From positions 3,720,001 through 3,784,000 of the forward strand of contig NZ_CP160403.1 of NCBI RefSeq assembly GCF_040782645.1: a stretch of DNA of 64,000 nt, in the 5' to 3' direction. The notes under the pieces are model-generated. The model did no database searches. It was not told where the DNA came from and saw nothing but the letters and a program-made list of their open reading frames with translations. How positions within the stretch are numbered: the first letter of the stretch is position 1; every line of letters begins with the position of its first letter. Shown piece after piece: positions 63,140 to 64,000 of the stretch. Both the position numbers and the translations under genes were made by a program. Origin of the DNA: Streptomyces sp. HUAS ZL42. GTDB lineage: Bacteria; Actinomycetota; Actinomycetes; Streptomycetales; Streptomycetaceae.

Positions 63140-63748
63140 TCACTCGTCGTTCGCTTGTCCGTCGGCCAGGTGGACATCGAAGAGATCCTCGGGCTTCGGC
63201 AGACGGGCAGGGTCGTCCGGGTCCAGGACCCAGTCTTCCTTGCAGGTGAGCTGGGGCAGCACGTCGTCGGCGACGTCAGCGCCTGGCAGTTCGAACGTGC
63301 AGAGCGGCTCGATCACGGCAATGGCGGAAGCATTCGCATACTTGTTCTCCGTGCCGGGCACGATGGAGTCTCCGACCGGCTTGTCGGTCTGGACGGAGAC
63401 CTCATAGCCCAGCAGCCCACGAGGCGCGCACTCTTCCACGTGGGCATCGTTTTGCCCGGCGAGCTGGTACGCGCGCCAGCACGACGGGTCAACGGGCACG
63501 TTGCCGTCGAAGATGTCCTGCCACTTGGCTGGATCGAGGACAGCGTCCAGCCATTTGCCCGCAAGCTGGTCCCGCGTGTCCTGAGCCGCCGCAAGCGCCG
63601 CCGCATCGGCTGCCGTCTGAGCGCCATTCCGATTCGCCGCAGCCTGGCCCACTGCGAGGTAAGCGAACGCGAGAAAGAGCAGACCCGCCACTACCGTGAT
63701 GTAGATGGGGAAGGCCTGCCCTGCGTCGCCGCACCTGCGAGAGATCAG
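63140..63748 (-). CDS. TadE/TadG-like pseudopilin-type membrane protein
   Basis: This 202-residue protein starts RRCGDAGQAFPIYITVVAGL followed by LFLAFAYLAVGQAA, a TadE/TadG-like N-terminal helix with QAA-ANRNGAQTAADAAALAAA after it, typical of Tad pilus minor proteins. The extracytoplasmic remainder has four Cys that may pair. The only sensible start in this frame is CTG 63748, which overlaps the TGA of the Flp pilin gene (CTGA); no ATG, GTG or TTG lies between the pilin and the conserved GDAGQAF block. Coupling to the pilin gene would explain use of such a weak start. Confidence 0.8.
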   Translation of the reverse strand: MISRRCGDAGQAFPIYITVVAGLLFLAFAYLAVGQAAANRNGAQTAADAAALAAAQDTRDQLAGKWLDAVLDPAKWQDIFDGNVPVDPSCWRAYQLAGQNDAHVEECAPRGLLGYEVSVQTDKPVGDSIVPGTENKYANASAIAVIEPLCTFELPGADVADDVLPQLTCKEDWVLDPDDPARLPKPEDLFDVHLADGQANDE

Positions 63749-63942
63749 CCGCCAGTGACCTCGCTGATCTTGTCGGTGATGGCGTTGTAAATCGTCTGCC
63801 CGATGTCCGTCCCCGTAATCGCCAACACAATCGCCACAACCACCGCGATGATCCCCAGGTACTCCACCGCCGTCTGCCCCTCGTCCCCCCGCGCGGCGCG
63901 AGCCCGGACGTACGCGACTGTGTTGTTGATCCAGTTGCCCAT
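63745..63942 (-). CDS. Flp-type (type IVb) pilin
   Basis: This 65-residue prepilin-like protein has a basic leader (NTVAYVRARAARGDE), the conserved GQTAVEYLGIIAVVVAIVLA pilin helix with the Glu-Tyr pair needed for processing and assembly, and a short polar tail. Flp pilins are cleaved by a TadV-type peptidase and assembled by the Tad machinery, which would lie outside this window. ATG 63942 has GAGGGGAA upstream. It is the first gene of a four-gene minus-strand operon (Flp, TadE/TadG-like, lipoprotein, OmpA domain). Confidence 0.9.
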   Translation of the reverse strand: MGNWINNTVAYVRARAARGDEGQTAVEYLGIIAVVVAIVLAITGTDIGQTIYNAITDKISEVTGG

Positions 63943-64000
63943 CGTGTTCCCCTCGGCTTGTCGCGTTACCGGCCCCGGGACCGTACGTCGGGACCTGCCC

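Overview
The window is high-GC actinobacterial chromosome and almost certainly Streptomyces. It has strong third-position G/C, many GTG starts and GTGA/ATGA start-stop overlaps, a WhiB-like regulator, SpoIIE phosphatases and anti-sigma-type kinases, serpin-like proteins, an F420-type oxidoreductase, and dispersed GC-rich repeats typical of streptomycetes. Gene order from ychF through ppgK, ispH, xseAB, glpX, wbl, fumB/fumC, the SpoIIE phosphatase, the class A PBP and ahpD matches from memory the conserved S. coelicolor core around SCO5028-SCO5060. sdhAB at the left end matches the block on the far side of the actinorhodin locus. No rRNA, tRNA, CRISPR array, integrase or intact IS element was seen.

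Layout. 1-2.2 kb: the C-terminal part of sdhA, then sdhB. 2.2-27 kb (accessory-rich): a kinase-like/membrane protein pair, a TPM-type helical membrane protein lacking its TPM domain, a PAS/GAF/SpoIIE/HATPase sensor phosphatase with a small ATPase neighbour, a Nudix hydrolase, a GntR regulator, a septum-formation-type membrane protein, two tandem serpins facing a secreted subtilase, a decayed VOC gene, a SNF2 ATPase, a divergent SDR/LysR pair, a stand-alone squalene/phytoene-synthase-like enzyme, and a three-gene overlapping operon (AAA-TPR-ADP-ribosylglycohydrolase, PfkB kinase, DUF6098-HIT). That operon is the best candidate for an undescribed system. 27-42 kb is housekeeping: ychF, ppgK, ispH, xseAB, glpX, a wbl gene, two unrelated fumarases, DUF402 and another SpoIIE phosphatase.

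42-56 kb: a class A PBP; a PadR-ABC-FtsX exporter cassette; a DUF4388-like/roadblock operon without a GTPase; ahpD without ahpC/oxyR beside it; an AI-2E family permease; a secreted lytic transglycosylase; a PIN-PhoH protein; and an isoprenyl transferase. 56-64 kb is accessory: a possible C-rich small RNA with a classical U-tract terminator, an AlkZ-like winged-helix protein, a three-unit tandem repeat, LLM oxidoreductase, DHFR-like, DUF192, Uma2, and a minus-strand operon at the right edge encoding Flp pilin, a TadE/TadG-like protein, a lipoprotein and an OmpA-domain protein.

Links between genes: the succinate dehydrogenase subunits and the two fumarases are neighbouring TCA-cycle steps; GlpX and polyphosphate glucokinase serve sugar-phosphate metabolism; IspH and the isoprenyl transferase feed polyprenyl carriers, and the PBP and transglycosylase act on peptidoglycan. 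Coordinates rest on reading frame, start codon and visible Shine-Dalgarno sequence. Family names rest on recognised motifs and remembered family sequences, not on a database search.
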